DNA of 5,248 nt from an uncultured Clostridia bacterium (GCA_937915565.1 CALDMH010000034.1:1-5248); one strand, 5' to 3'. Positions 1 to 5,248 are shown, numbered from the stretch's first letter. Notes: a model not told the origin generated them from the letters alone. A program made the numbers and translations.

Positions 1-330
1 GGGAATACCGTTGTCGCTTAAAAGCTTCACGAAAGCCTTTCCTTCGCTTTTTAAGCCTTGCTCGAAGTTGCAACCGTATCCGAATCTGTTCTCCCCGTTC
101 CAGGTCAAGCCGACGTAATACGGCTTCGTCTTTATAAAAGCGTCGTAATCCAAATCCGTATAGCCGGCGTCCTCGTAAGCAAGAAGCCTCGCGTTTTTCG
201 CCAAAGCGATTGCCTCGGAAAACGTTCTCTTTCCCCTAAAAAACGCCGTGATTATTTCGTTTTGATAATATTCTTCGGAAAGAACGCCGTTGCAAGCGGT
301 TAATACGTCGCTGTGAAAATCGGAAAACAT
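1..330 (-). CDS. Membrane dipeptidase family (peptidase M19), N-terminal part only
   Basis: Partial gene: 110 codons run from ATG at 330 to the window edge with no stop. M19 enzymes are binuclear zinc dipeptidases (renal dipeptidase family) that cleave dipeptides, some including D-residues. Visible: an N-terminal DFHSD motif whose H6 and D8 match the HxD zinc ligands; the segment AYEDAG with E53, the likely metal-bridging glutamate (VEGG in relatives); and GLTWNGEN at about residues 74-81, followed by GYGC and a GLKSEGKAFVKLL helix, the family's typical 'LTWNGEN...GLT..G' stretch. No signal peptide or membrane segment is seen, so it is probably cytoplasmic. The spacing from HxD to E53 is much shorter than in the classical enzyme. 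The remaining ligands (two histidines) lie off the window. ATG at 330 is the only plausible start; a modest GAGG site sits 6 bases before it, inside a hairpin. The family call is firm; substrate is unknown. Confidence 0.85.
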   Translation of the reverse strand, partial: MFSDFHSDVLTACNGVLSEEYYQNEIITAFFRGKRTFSEAIALAKNARLLAYEDAGYTDLDYDAFIKTKPYYVGLTWNGENRFGYGCNFEQGLKSEGKAFVKLLSDNGIP

Positions 331-371
331 AAAAGCCCTCTCGAATCATTTTATTCTTCGGGAAGGCTTTT
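331..371 (-). promoter_or_regulatory. Terminator-like hairpin covering the dipeptidase ribosome binding site
   Basis: Arms 331-345 and 357-371 are inverted repeats (13 of 15 positions complementary) around an 11-base loop (346-356). Read on the minus strand, the mRNA stem has 13 Watson-Crick pairs, one G-U pair and one C-A mismatch. It is followed directly by UUUUAUGUUUUCC, a U-rich tract containing the dipeptidase start codon. The GAGAGGG site (336-342) lies wholly in the 3' arm. It comes 17 bases after the cyclophilin stop, so it may end or attenuate that transcript, and it may also hide the dipeptidase ribosome site. On the plus strand it also ends in a T run (368-372), so it could work both ways. 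The structure is directly visible; the regulatory role is inference. Confidence 0.6.
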
Positions 372-388
372 TGTTGACAAAAATTTTC

Positions 389-910
389 TTAATAATGCTC
401 GGGCTCGTCGTATTCTATACCGTTCGTATCCACGGTCACCGATTTAATAATCTGGTCGCGAAGCGGTTTGTCGTTATAATCGACGTTCACCTGCGCGATT
501 TTATCTATAACGTCCATTCCGTCGATAACCTGTCCGAAAGCGGCGTACTGCCCGTCGAGATGCGGAGCGTCGGCGTGCATAATGAAGAATTGAGAACCCG
601 CGCTGTTCGGCATCATAGAGCGAGCCATAGAAATAACTCCTCTTTTATGCTTTAAATCGTTTTTAAATCCGTTTTTGGAAAACTCGCCGCGGATTGAATA
701 CCCCGGGCCGCCCGTTCCGTTTCCTTTCGGGTCTCCGCCCTGAATCATAAAGCCTTCGATAACGCGATGAAAACATAAGCCGTTATAAAAGCCTTTTTTA
801 ACGAGTGAAATAAAGTTATTCACCGTATTCGGAGCGACGTCCGGATATAATTCGACGTAAAAAACGTCGCCGTCCTTCATTTCAAAAGTAACTATCGGAT
901 TCGTATTCAT
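389..910 (-). CDS. ppiB: Cyclophilin-type peptidyl-prolyl cis-trans isomerase
   Basis: A complete 173-residue single-domain cyclophilin, which isomerises Xaa-Pro bonds and assists folding. With no signal peptide or lipobox it should be cytosolic. Visible family motifs: FHRVIEGFMIQGGD (47-60), carrying R49, F54 and Q57, which match the catalytic arginine, phenylalanine and glutamine of cyclophilin A; GNGTGGPGY (63-71); GVISMAR (91-97); SAGSQFFI (103-110) with Q107 and F109; and HLDGQYAAFG (117-126). H117 replaces the tryptophan that dominates cyclosporin binding in CypA and Y122 replaces its histidine; both changes are common in bacterial cyclophilins, so weak drug binding is expected. ATG at 910 is preceded by AAGGAG seven bases upstream. 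It lies 41 bases downstream of the dCMP deaminase gene and 58 bases upstream of the dipeptidase, consistent with one transcript. The C-terminal tail (EYDEPEHY) is acidic. The ppiB symbol is by family resemblance. Confidence 0.95.
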   Translation of the reverse strand: MNTNPIVTFEMKDGDVFYVELYPDVAPNTVNNFISLVKKGFYNGLCFHRVIEGFMIQGGDPKGNGTGGPGYSIRGEFSKNGFKNDLKHKRGVISMARSMMPNSAGSQFFIMHADAPHLDGQYAAFGQVIDGMDVIDKIAQVNVDYNDKPLRDQIIKSVTVDTNGIEYDEPEHY

Positions 911-933
911 TATATATCTCCTTATTTTTGAAA

Positions 934-963
934 TCGTTACGAGATTTGTCGTTACGAGATTTG
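934..963. repeat. Perfect 15-bp tandem duplication at the dCMP deaminase stop codon
   Basis: TCGTTACGAGATTTG occurs twice without a gap (934-948 and 949-963). On the minus strand the unit reads CAAATCTCGTAACGA, so it contains the last three codons (Gln-Ile-Ser) and the TAA of the dCMP deaminase gene. As 15 is a multiple of three, the second copy repeats Gln-Ile-Ser-stop in frame, giving a second identical stop five codons on. This looks like a recent slippage duplication of the gene's 3' end that left the protein unchanged. Confidence 0.9.
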
Positions 964-1398
964 TTCGATAATTATTCCGGCTTCGTCAAATAACTTCAAC
1001 GAAAATTCGTCGGGATAACCGTATTTATAAACCACGCGTTTAATGCCGGCGTTTATTATCATTTTACAACATATAACGCACGGCTGATGCGTGCAATAAA
1101 GAGTTCCGCCTTCAACCGAAACCCCGAGTTTCGCCGCCTGCGCTATCGCGTTTTGCTCGGCGTGAACGGCGTAACAAAGTTCGAGTTTCGTTCCGCTCGG
1201 AACGTTCAATTCTCTTCTTAAACATTTTCCTTTCGTTTTGCAACTCACGATTCCGCTCGGCGCGCCGTTGTATCCGGTTGTCATAATACGCTTATCTTTG
1301 ACGATAACCGCTCCGACCTGTCTGTTTTCCTGATAACAACTCGACCAGCTCGCAACGAGCTCCGCAAGTTCCAAAAACCTTTTATCCCATTTATCCAT
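952..1398 (-). CDS. Deoxycytidylate (dCMP) deaminase, ComEB type
   Basis: A complete 148-residue zinc-dependent deaminase of the cytidine/deoxycytidylate family, predicted to convert dCMP to dUMP for dTMP synthesis in the cytosol. The catalytic core is clear: HAE (H79, A80, E81), with the zinc ligand and proton-shuttle glutamate, and PCVIC (106-110), giving zinc ligands C107 and C110. The substrate-side GYNGAPSG (42-49) is the form typical of dCMP deaminases rather than tRNA or cytidine deaminases. Extra cysteines at 21, 53, 59 and 75 could bind a second, structural zinc as in phage T4 dCMP deaminase; that is inference. The same family is annotated as ComE operon protein 2 (comEB) in Bacillota, but no comEA or comEC neighbour is present, so a competence role is not suggested. 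ATG at 1398 has GGAGGAG eight bases upstream. It is the first gene of the likely deaminase-cyclophilin-dipeptidase transcript. Confidence 0.94.
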   Translation of the reverse strand: MDKWDKRFLELAELVASWSSCYQENRQVGAVIVKDKRIMTTGYNGAPSGIVSCKTKGKCLRRELNVPSGTKLELCYAVHAEQNAIAQAAKLGVSVEGGTLYCTHQPCVICCKMIINAGIKRVVYKYGYPDEFSLKLFDEAGIIIEQIS

Positions 1399-1439
1399 AT
1401 ATATTTCTCCTCCGCCCGCAAAACAAACTTTACGCGATT

Positions 1440-1468
1440 ATTTTAACATATTGCGGCGAATCTTGCAA
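1440..1468 (-). promoter_or_regulatory. Likely promoter for the dCMP deaminase operon
   Basis: On the minus strand there is TTGCAA (1463-1468), a 17-base spacer, and TAAAAT (1440-1445). A TG one base before the -10 (1447-1448) makes it an extended -10. Transcription would start near 1433, leaving a leader of about 35 bases that includes the GGAGGAG site. The -35 matches the consensus at only 4 of 6 positions, but the spacing and extended -10 support it. It diverges from the groESL promoter, with about 70 bases between the two -35 boxes. Confidence 0.55.
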
Positions 1469-1484
1469 TAAAATTTAACGCCGC
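1453..1484. repeat. Short inverted repeat flanking the deaminase -35 box
   Basis: GCGGCG (1453-1458) and CGCCGC (1479-1484) are perfect inverted 6-base arms, 20 bases apart, on either side of the predicted minus-strand -35 element. They are the only GC-rich patches in an otherwise AT-rich intergenic region. They could be an operator half-site pair, but arms this short can occur by chance. Confidence 0.3.
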
Positions 1485-1537
1485 CTGAGAAAATTTTGAA
1501 AATGATAAAAAATTTTGTTTTTTTCGTCCCTAAACTA

Positions 1538-1565
1538 TTGACAAATCGAAAAGTTGGACTATAAT
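1538..1565 (+). promoter_or_regulatory. Sigma-A type promoter of groESL
   Basis: An exact TTGACA (1538-1543) and exact TATAAT (1560-1565) are separated by 16 bases, one short of the optimum. Transcription should start near 1571-1573, inside the first arm of the CIRCE operator, so bound HrcA would block initiation. A/T-tract DNA lies upstream (1490-1524), including two copies of AAAATTTTG 19 bases apart (1490-1498 and 1509-1517), which could act as an UP-like or bent element. Confidence 0.9.
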
Positions 1566-1569
1566 ATTA

Positions 1570-1596
1570 TTAGCACTCTGGGATTGTGAGTGCTAA
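1570..1596 (+). promoter_or_regulatory. CIRCE operator (HrcA binding site)
   Basis: TTAGCACTC (1570-1578), a 9-base spacer, then GAGTGCTAA (1588-1596): an exact match to the CIRCE consensus. HrcA, whose activity depends on GroEL, represses chaperonin operons through this element; heat or unfolded protein relieves it. The element sits at the predicted transcription start and would also form a hairpin near the 5' end of the mRNA. No hrcA gene lies in the window, but the intact site implies that the genome encodes one. Confidence 0.97.
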
Positions 1597-1635
1597 ACAG
1601 TATTAAAGAACGTTAAAAATATACGGAGGTATAAT

Positions 1636-1920
1636 ATGAAAATAAAACCATTGTCGGACTATATCGTAGTCGACACAAACGAAAAAGCGGAAACGACGAA
1701 GAGCGGATTCATTCTTCCCTCGGCGTCCGCAGATAAATACGTAACGGCAAAAGCTGTCGCCGTAGGAAAAGGCGCAACGGCTTTCGGCAAACAAATCGAT
1801 ATGGAAGTTAAAGAGGGCGATATGATTCTCTATCCACAATCCGCCGCTCTCACCGTTAAGGTTTGCGGCGAAGAAGTCACTATGGTTCGTCAGTCCGACG
1901 TTCTGGCAATAATCGGTTAA
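1636..1920 (+). CDS. groES: Co-chaperonin GroES (Hsp10)
   Basis: A complete 94-residue protein of normal length. GroES forms the seven-subunit lid that closes the GroEL folding chamber in the cytosol. Visible: the N-terminal MKIKPLSD strand; the mobile loop around residues 16-33, with GFILP (24-28) in place of the usual G-I-V-L segment that docks onto GroEL; AVGKG (42-46); a KEGDMILY stretch; and the C-terminal SDVLAIIG. The sequence is more divergent than most: the near-invariant arginine of the 'PLxDR' motif is Y9 here, the usual 'EGxVVAVG' reads AKAVAVG, and the usual 'GTEV' region reads AALTV. Hydrophobic loop residues are kept, so function is expected. ATG at 1636 has GGAGGT five bases upstream. 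It is the first gene of the CIRCE-controlled operon, with groEL starting 19 bases after its stop. Confidence 0.96.
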   Translation: MKIKPLSDYIVVDTNEKAETTKSGFILPSASADKYVTAKAVAVGKGATAFGKQIDMEVKEGDMILYPQSAALTVKVCGEEVTMVRQSDVLAIIG

Positions 1921-1939
1921 ATAAGGAGGCATCACAATT

Positions 1940-3571
1940 ATGGCTAAACAAATCAAATACGGCGAGGAAGCAAGAAAAGCATTGGAAGCCGGCGTAAACA
2001 CGCTTGCAGATACCGTTAAAATCACGCTCGGCCCGAAAGGCAGAAACGTAGTTCTCGATAAAAAATACGGAGCTCCGCTCATCACGAACGACGGCGTTAC
2101 GATTGCGAAAGAAATCGAACTTAAAGACCCGTTTGAAAATATGGGCGCGCAGCTCGTTAAAGAAGTTTCCACAAAGACTAACGACGTTGCAGGCGACGGC
2201 ACTACTACGGCAGTCGTTCTCGCCCAGGCAATGATAGGCGAGGGGCTTAAAAACCTTGCAGCAGGCGCAAATCCCATCGTTTTAAAGAAAGGTATTGCAA
2301 AAGCCGTAGACGTCGTTGTGGACGAACTTAAATCCATAAGCAAACCCGTTGAATCGAAGAACTCGATTGCGCAGGTCGCTTCTATTTCCGCCGGTGACGA
2401 AACCGTCGGCGAACTTATTTCCGAAGCAATGGAAAAAGTGGGCAAGGACGGCGTTATCACCATTCAGGAAAGCAAAACGATGAAAACCGAACTCACCACC
2501 GTCGACGGTATGAGTTTCGACAGAGGTTACGCTTCGGCGTATATGGTAACCGATACCGATAAAATGGTTGCCGTTTACGACAATCCGCTTATCCTCATAA
2601 CCGATAAGAAAATCTCCTCTATTCAGGAAATTCTTCCCGTTATCGAGCCTATCGCTCAACAGGGACAAAAACTTATGATTATCGCCGAGGACGTTGAAGG
2701 CGACGCTTTGGCGGCCCTCGTCGTCAATAAACTTAAAGGCGTGTTCAACTGCGTTGCCGTTAAAGCCCCCGGATTTGGCGACAGAAGAAAAGCTATGCTC
2801 GAAGACATCGCTATTCTTACGGGCGGCAAGGTTATATCTTCCGAACTCGGGCTTGAATTTAAAGACGTTACGCCCGATATGCTCGGCAGAGCCGGACAAA
2901 TCAAAGTGGACAAAGACAACACAGTTATTATCGACGGCGCAGGCGACAGAGACGAAATTAAGGCAAGAATTCAATCAATCAAAGCTCAAATCGCCGAAAC
3001 CACGTCCGATTATGACAGAGAGAAATTGCAGGAAAGGCTTGCAAAACTTGCGGGTGGCGTAGCCGTAATCAACGTAGGCGCAGCAACCGAAGTGGAAATG
3101 AAAGAAAAGAAACTCCGCATCGAGGACGCTTTGGCCGCCACGAGAGCCGCTGTTGAAGAAGGTATCGTTCCGGGAGGCGGAACTGCTCTTCTCACCGCTA
3201 TTCCCGCTCTTAAATCGCTCGTCAAAAAACTTTCCGGCGACGAAAAGACGGGCGCGGAAATTATCCTTCGCGCTATCGAAGCTCCTATCAGACAAATTGC
3301 TAAAAACGCCGGTCTTGACGGCTCGGTAATTCTCAACAATATTACCCGCGCCAAGAACCCCAATTACGGCTTCGACGCATATAAGAACGCTTACGTCGAT
3401 ATGGTGGAAGCAGGAATTATCGACCCGACGAAAGTCACGAGGTCGGCTCTTCAAAACGCCGCTTCGATTGCCTCCACGCTTCTTACGACGGAAAGCATCG
3501 TAACCGATATTCCCGAACCCGTTCCTCCGATGCCCCAAGGCGGCGCAGGCGGTATGGGCGGAATGTATTGA
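1940..3571 (+). CDS. groEL: Chaperonin GroEL (Hsp60)
   Basis: A complete 543-residue group I chaperonin subunit, the expected length. It assembles into the double-ring ATP-driven folding chamber that works with GroES. Visible: LGPKGRNV (30-37) and GDGTTT (85-90) in the ATP site; D51 and D86, and D396 in the 'RIEDAL' segment, which corresponds to the catalytic aspartate D398 of E. coli; an apical domain around 190-370 with DRGYASAYMVTD and KAPGFGDRRK; the family signature AAVEEGIVPGGG (403-414); and the equatorial end with ALQNAASIASTLLTTE. The C-terminal tail is a short GGAGGMGGMY rather than a long Gly-Gly-Met repeat. The start ATG has an AAGGAGG site ten bases before it. The stop is a tandem TGA-TAA. 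No key residue appears missing. Regulation is through the upstream CIRCE, and a strong terminator follows 34 bases after the stop. Confidence 0.99.
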   Translation: MAKQIKYGEEARKALEAGVNTLADTVKITLGPKGRNVVLDKKYGAPLITNDGVTIAKEIELKDPFENMGAQLVKEVSTKTNDVAGDGTTTAVVLAQAMIGEGLKNLAAGANPIVLKKGIAKAVDVVVDELKSISKPVESKNSIAQVASISAGDETVGELISEAMEKVGKDGVITIQESKTMKTELTTVDGMSFDRGYASAYMVTDTDKMVAVYDNPLILITDKKISSIQEILPVIEPIAQQGQKLMIIAEDVEGDALAALVVNKLKGVFNCVAVKAPGFGDRRKAMLEDIAILTGGKVISSELGLEFKDVTPDMLGRAGQIKVDKDNTVIIDGAGDRDEIKARIQSIKAQIAETTSDYDREKLQERLAKLAGGVAVINVGAATEVEMKEKKLRIEDALAATRAAVEEGIVPGGGTALLTAIPALKSLVKKLSGDEKTGAEIILRAIEAPIRQIAKNAGLDGSVILNNITRAKNPNYGFDAYKNAYVDMVEAGIIDPTKVTRSALQNAASIASTLLTTESIVTDIPEPVPPMPQGGAGGMGGMY

Positions 3572-3604
3572 TAAAACCTTTATCCGACAAAAAATATTCG
3601 CCAA

Positions 3605-3652
3605 TAAAAACGGCGGTCGGCTTTTCAGATGAAAAGCCGACCGCCGTTTTTA
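3605..3652. terminator. Bidirectional intrinsic terminator between groEL and the nitroreductase gene
   Basis: The arms 3605-3626 and 3631-3652 are perfectly complementary over 22 bp with a 4-base AGAT loop. The core is GC-rich (CGGCGGTCGGC), with A runs on one side and T runs on the other, so either strand gives a stem followed by U residues. It serves groESL on the plus strand and the nitroreductase operon, whose stop is at 3668, on the minus strand. The arms' perfection fits selection for termination in both directions between convergent genes. Confidence 0.95.
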
Positions 3653-3667
3653 AATTTAAGTCGTTAA

Positions 3668-4186
3668 TTAAATCTTATAAATATAGTCGTCCTTTCTCGG
3701 CTTCGGCATAGGTGGCTCGCCGTCGAAATAACCGAGCGCGACGTGACCGACGCCGACGTAATCGCCGTTTACCCCGAGCGATTTTAAAAGTTTTTTGCCG
3801 AAATCGCTTTCAAGTTCCTCTTTTGCGCGATGAACCCAGCAAGAACCGACGCCCAAAGCCCAAGCCGCGTCGAGCATATTTGCTATCACGCTTGCTCCGT
3901 CGTAAACGGACAAATCGTATTTTTCAACCGCGACGAGCAATACGACGGGCGCGCCGTAAAATGGGTCTACGCCTTCTTTGCCCATAATTTCCGCATTCAA
4001 AGCGGCAAGCTCGTCTCTGACTTTTTTATCCTTTATCGCGATAATAATCGGCTTTTGCATACCTTTCGCGGTGGGCGCGTAAGTGCCGACTTTGAGAATA
4101 GTGTTCAGAACGTCTTCCGGAATAGGTTTACCGTTGAAATTTCTAACGCTTCTTCTCGTAAGCAACGTTTCGATTGCGTCTTTCAT
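3668..4186 (-). CDS. Nitroreductase-family FMN oxidoreductase
   Basis: A complete 172-residue protein of the small nitroreductase fold: FMN-dependent, homodimeric, using NAD(P)H to reduce nitro compounds, quinones or flavins. Visible: the N-terminal RRSVRNF (11-17), with the arginines and serine that contact FMN phosphate; APTAKGMQKP (37-46), the second FMN segment; an internal ASVIANMLDAAWALGVGSCW helix-turn (98-117), the usual dimer and flavin-binding stretch; and the GVGHVALGY strand (145-153) followed by a basic C-terminus with PKPRKDD. It is at the short end of the family's range. There is no signal peptide, so it is cytosolic. ATG at 4186 has AAAGGAG six bases upstream. It lies 17 bases after the ABC exporter gene's stop and its Shine-Dalgarno begins three bases past that stop, so the two are probably co-transcribed and perhaps translationally coupled. 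The physiological substrate cannot be told from the sequence. Confidence 0.92.
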   Translation of the reverse strand: MKDAIETLLTRRSVRNFNGKPIPEDVLNTILKVGTYAPTAKGMQKPIIIAIKDKKVRDELAALNAEIMGKEGVDPFYGAPVVLLVAVEKYDLSVYDGASVIANMLDAAWALGVGSCWVHRAKEELESDFGKKLLKSLGVNGDYVGVGHVALGYFDGEPPMPKPRKDDYIYKI

Positions 4187-4203
4187 ATCTAACTCCTTTT
4201 CGA

Positions 4204-5248
4204 TTATTCTAACTCGAACGCGCCGGTGTAAAGCTGATAATACGTGCCTTTTTCGGCTATAAGCTTTTCGTGACTGCCGCGCTCGATAATTCTTCCGTGG
4301 TCAAGCACCAAAATTACGTCGGAATTCATAACGGTTGAAAGTCTGTGAGCGATGACGAAAACCGTCCTTCCCTCCATAAGTTTATCCATACCGCGCTGAA
4401 CGATTGCTTCCGTTCTCGTATCGATTGACGACGTGGCTTCGTCGAGAATCATTACCGGCGGGTCTGCAAAGGCGGGTCTCGCTATGGAAATAAGCTGCCT
4501 CTGCCCTTGCGAAAGATTCGAGCCGTTGCCGGAAAGTTCCGTATCGTAACCTTTCGGCAAACGCGTTATGAAATCGTCCGCGCCGGCAAGTTTTGCCGCG
4601 GCAATACACTCTTCGTCCGTCGCGTCCAGTTTTCCGTAACGAATATTCTCCATAACCGTTCCCGTGAACAAATTGGTATCCTGCAACACGATGCCCAAAG
4701 AACGCCTTAAATCGCCCTTTTTAATCTTGTTGATATTTATTCCGTCATAACGGATTTTCCCGTCCGCAATATCGTAAAACCTGTTGATAAGGTTGGTAAT
4801 CGTGGTTTTGCCCGCTCCGGTTGCTCCGACGAAAGCAATTTTATGCCCCGGTTCGGCGTAAAGCGAGATATTGTGCAATACAATCTTGTTTTCGTCGTAA
4901 CCGAAGTCCACGTCATCCATAACGATTGCGCCTTCGAGCGGCGTGTAAGTAACGGTGGAATCCGCGCTGTGCGGATGTTTCCACGCCCAAAGTCCCGTTC
5001 TTTTATCGGTTTCGCGTAAGTTACCGTTCTCGTCGCGTTCGGCGTTCACAAGCGTTACGTAGCCGTTATCCTCTTCCGGCTTTTTGTCGATAAGCTCGAA
5101 AACTCTCGCCGCACCGGCCATTGCCATAACGACGGAGTTTATCTGGTTGGAAATCTGCCCCATCTGGTTGGCAAACTGACGCGCCATTCCGAGAAACGCA
5201 ACGACGACGGGAATCGTCAACGCATAGGTGAAACTGCCAGTTTTTATA
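4204..5248 (-). CDS. ABC exporter half: end of transmembrane domain plus ATPase domain (N-terminus off window)
   Basis: The reading frame is open to the window edge: 347 codons are present before the stop. A TTG at 5218-5220 could be taken as a start but is internal: residues before it (GSFTYA) continue a transmembrane helix. About the first 45 residues are the last transmembrane helix and coupling region, ending in the family-typical AGAARVFELID. The ATPase domain carries Walker A GATGAGKTT (141-149), Q-loop Q189, signature LSQGQ (245-249), Walker B VMILDE (265-270) with its catalytic glutamate, a SSID D-loop and switch histidine H301, so this site looks competent. An insert (about 61-106, with WAWKHPH) separates the two domains. 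Such genes usually come in pairs in Bacillota; a partner is expected upstream of this gene, beyond 5248. Predicted role: efflux of drugs, lipids or peptides; substrate unknown. The nitroreductase gene follows directly. Confidence 0.95.
   Translation of the reverse strand, partial: IKTGSFTYALTIPVVVAFLGMARQFANQMGQISNQINSVVMAMAGAARVFELIDKKPEEDNGYVTLVNAERDENGNLRETDKRTGLWAWKHPHSADSTVTYTPLEGAIVMDDVDFGYDENKIVLHNISLYAEPGHKIAFVGATGAGKTTITNLINRFYDIADGKIRYDGININKIKKGDLRRSLGIVLQDTNLFTGTVMENIRYGKLDATDEECIAAAKLAGADDFITRLPKGYDTELSGNGSNLSQGQRQLISIARPAFADPPVMILDEATSSIDTRTEAIVQRGMDKLMEGRTVFVIAHRLSTVMNSDVILVLDHGRIIERGSHEKLIAEKGTYYQLYTGAFELE

Noticed and set aside
58..303. A plus-strand open frame of 81 codons
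   Set aside because: It is antisense to the M19 dipeptidase, whose motifs are unmistakable on the minus strand, and its translation shows no known motif.
371..655. A plus-strand open frame antisense to the cyclophilin, with TTGACA at 374-379 near its start
   Set aside because: No -10 box lies at the right distance, there is no ribosome site before the start, and the opposite strand is a clear cyclophilin gene.
952..1398. dCMP deaminase as part of a phage-defence deaminase system
   Set aside because: It is the ordinary single-domain housekeeping length and motif set, with no fused kinase or nuclease domain and no defence genes nearby.
1603..2463. A 286-codon open frame on the minus strand across groES and the start of groEL
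   Set aside because: It is antisense to two certain genes, its translation is low-complexity serine/phenylalanine-rich text without any recognisable family, and it is explained by codon bias of the sense genes.
2282..3604. Further long open frames antisense to groEL (2282-2974, 2975-3604, 3010-3363) and a plus-strand frame at 2694-3062
   Set aside because: All lie within groEL in other frames, have no plausible ribosome sites that I could see, and give no family resemblance.
3605..3652. The perfect 22-bp inverted repeat as a mobile-element end or CRISPR-like repeat
   Set aside because: It occurs once, sits between two convergent stops, and has the GC core and flanking A/T runs of a two-way terminator.
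3712..4192. Two plus-strand frames antisense to the nitroreductase, one very arginine-rich
   Set aside because: The arginine richness comes from CG-rich codons of the real gene read backwards; no start signals are visible.
4382..4710. Short frames (4382-4609 minus, 4507-4710 plus) inside the ABC gene
   Set aside because: They are shadows of the ATPase domain with its complete motif set in the main frame.
5218..5220. TTG as the start codon of the ABC gene
   Set aside because: The frame stays open to the window edge, no Shine-Dalgarno precedes the TTG, and the residues before it continue the transmembrane helix; the gene is cut by the window.

Overview
The window looks like chromosomal housekeeping DNA from a Bacillota (Firmicutes) bacterium, most likely an uncultured gut-type member of the class Clostridia. 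The reasons are strong purine-rich Shine-Dalgarno sites before nearly every gene, an exact HrcA/CIRCE-controlled groESL operon, a ComEB-type dCMP deaminase, a compact 'DFHSD' M19 dipeptidase, and an ABC exporter half with the inter-domain insert I associate with clostridial exporters. The taxonomic call is inference; there is no rRNA or other marker here.

Layout. Positions 1-1398 hold three minus-strand genes, read right to left: dCMP deaminase (952-1398), cyclophilin peptidyl-prolyl isomerase (389-910) and the N-terminal 110 residues of an M19 dipeptidase (1-330, cut by the window edge). They are closely spaced and probably share a promoter near 1440-1468. A terminator-like hairpin (331-371) lies between the cyclophilin and the dipeptidase. 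It buries the dipeptidase ribosome binding site, and the start codon falls in the U-rich tract that follows it. Positions 1399-1635 are a divergent intergenic region with an exact -35/-10 promoter and an exact CIRCE operator driving plus-strand groES (1636-1920) and groEL (1940-3571). A perfect 22-bp stem hairpin (3605-3652) then ends groESL and serves as a two-way terminator against the convergent minus-strand pair: an ABC exporter half (4204-5248, N-terminus off the window) followed 17 bases later by a small nitroreductase-family flavoprotein (3668-4186).

How the parts relate. GroES and GroEL form the cytosolic folding chamber, repressed by HrcA through CIRCE. The neighbouring cyclophilin is also a folding enzyme, but it lies on the opposite strand with its own likely promoter, so adjacency alone does not show co-regulation. 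dCMP deaminase feeds dUMP to thymidylate synthesis; the dipeptidase should cleave dipeptides; the ABC protein exports an unknown substrate.

I did not find an undescribed multi-gene system. The observations most worth a second look are the hairpin over the dipeptidase start site, the unusually short spacing of metal ligands in that dipeptidase, the divergent GroES beside an ordinary GroEL, and a perfect 15-bp tandem duplication carrying the dCMP deaminase stop codon.
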